Program-made: the position numbers and the translations under genes | Shown: positions 63,942 through 64,000 of the stretch, one piece after another | Numbering within the stretch: position 1 is the first letter of the stretch | Layout of the letters: each line of letters opens with the position of its first letter | Assembly (NCBI RefSeq): GCF_009807035.1 | Contig: NZ_WUBI01000008.1 | Span: forward strand, 1-64,000 | Length of the DNA: 64,000 bases | Source of the DNA: Paenibacillus dendrobii | Lineage (GTDB): Bacteria > Bacillota > Bacilli > Paenibacillales > Paenibacillaceae | Reading direction: 5' to 3' | The notes under the pieces: model-generated | Told to the model about the DNA's origin: nothing | Database searches by the model: none | Seen by the model: the letters and a program-made list of their open reading frames with translations, nothing else

Positions 63942-64000
63942 GAGGGCAGCTCATTTTATCATTTTTGACGAGTTTGCCTGATTTCATCCCTTTTCAATGA

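Overview
This window is about 64 kb of chromosome from a spore-forming Gram-positive of the order Bacillales. The synteny, protein sequences and inserted genes fit Paenibacillus or a close relative best. Evidence for a spore former is direct: gerD, kbaA, pdaB, cwlD, a SpoIIM-family gene, a CotF-family coat gene and sigH are all present. Nearly everything is transcribed from the minus strand, so the biological order runs from high to low coordinates. The genus is inferred, and no species call is possible.

Layout in transcription order (64000 to 1). (1) The ctsR-mcsA-mcsB-clpC heat-shock/protein-arginine-phosphorylation operon sits behind a CtsR operator, followed by radA, disA and pssA. (2) A plus-strand gene of unknown function precedes yacL, ispD, ispF and gltX. 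(3) A cysteine T-box controls cysE-cysS-mrnC-rlmB-rae1, and sigH follows with its own promoter. (4) rpmG-secE-nusG, rplK-rplA, rplJ-rplL, ybxB, rpoB and rpoC follow. (5) The str operon is rplGB-rpsL-rpsG-fusA-tuf. (6) A haem-globin aerotaxis transducer (hemAT) is inserted before the S10-spc-alpha operon (rpsJ to rplQ, including secY, adk, map, infA and rpoA). (7) truA, rplM and rpsI follow, then a coat gene and the sulfate assimilation pair cysH-sat. (8) The sporulation/germination block is cwlD, mrp/salA, gerD (+), kbaA, pdaB (+) and a SpoIIM-like gene. (9) A 76-residue orphan precedes an rRNA operon promoter, leader and the first ~60 bases of 16S rRNA at the window edge.

Most of the window is core machinery for translation, transcription, protein export and proteolysis. 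The interest lies mainly in its regulation: the T-box, L10 and L13 leaders, a motif repeated upstream of rplK and rplA that looks like an L1 target, a hairpin that covers the cwlD ribosome binding site, a short SD-equipped ORF between the T-box and cysE, and a palindrome inside the cysH promoter. I found no CRISPR array, prophage, insertion sequence or tRNA, and no clearly new multi-gene system.
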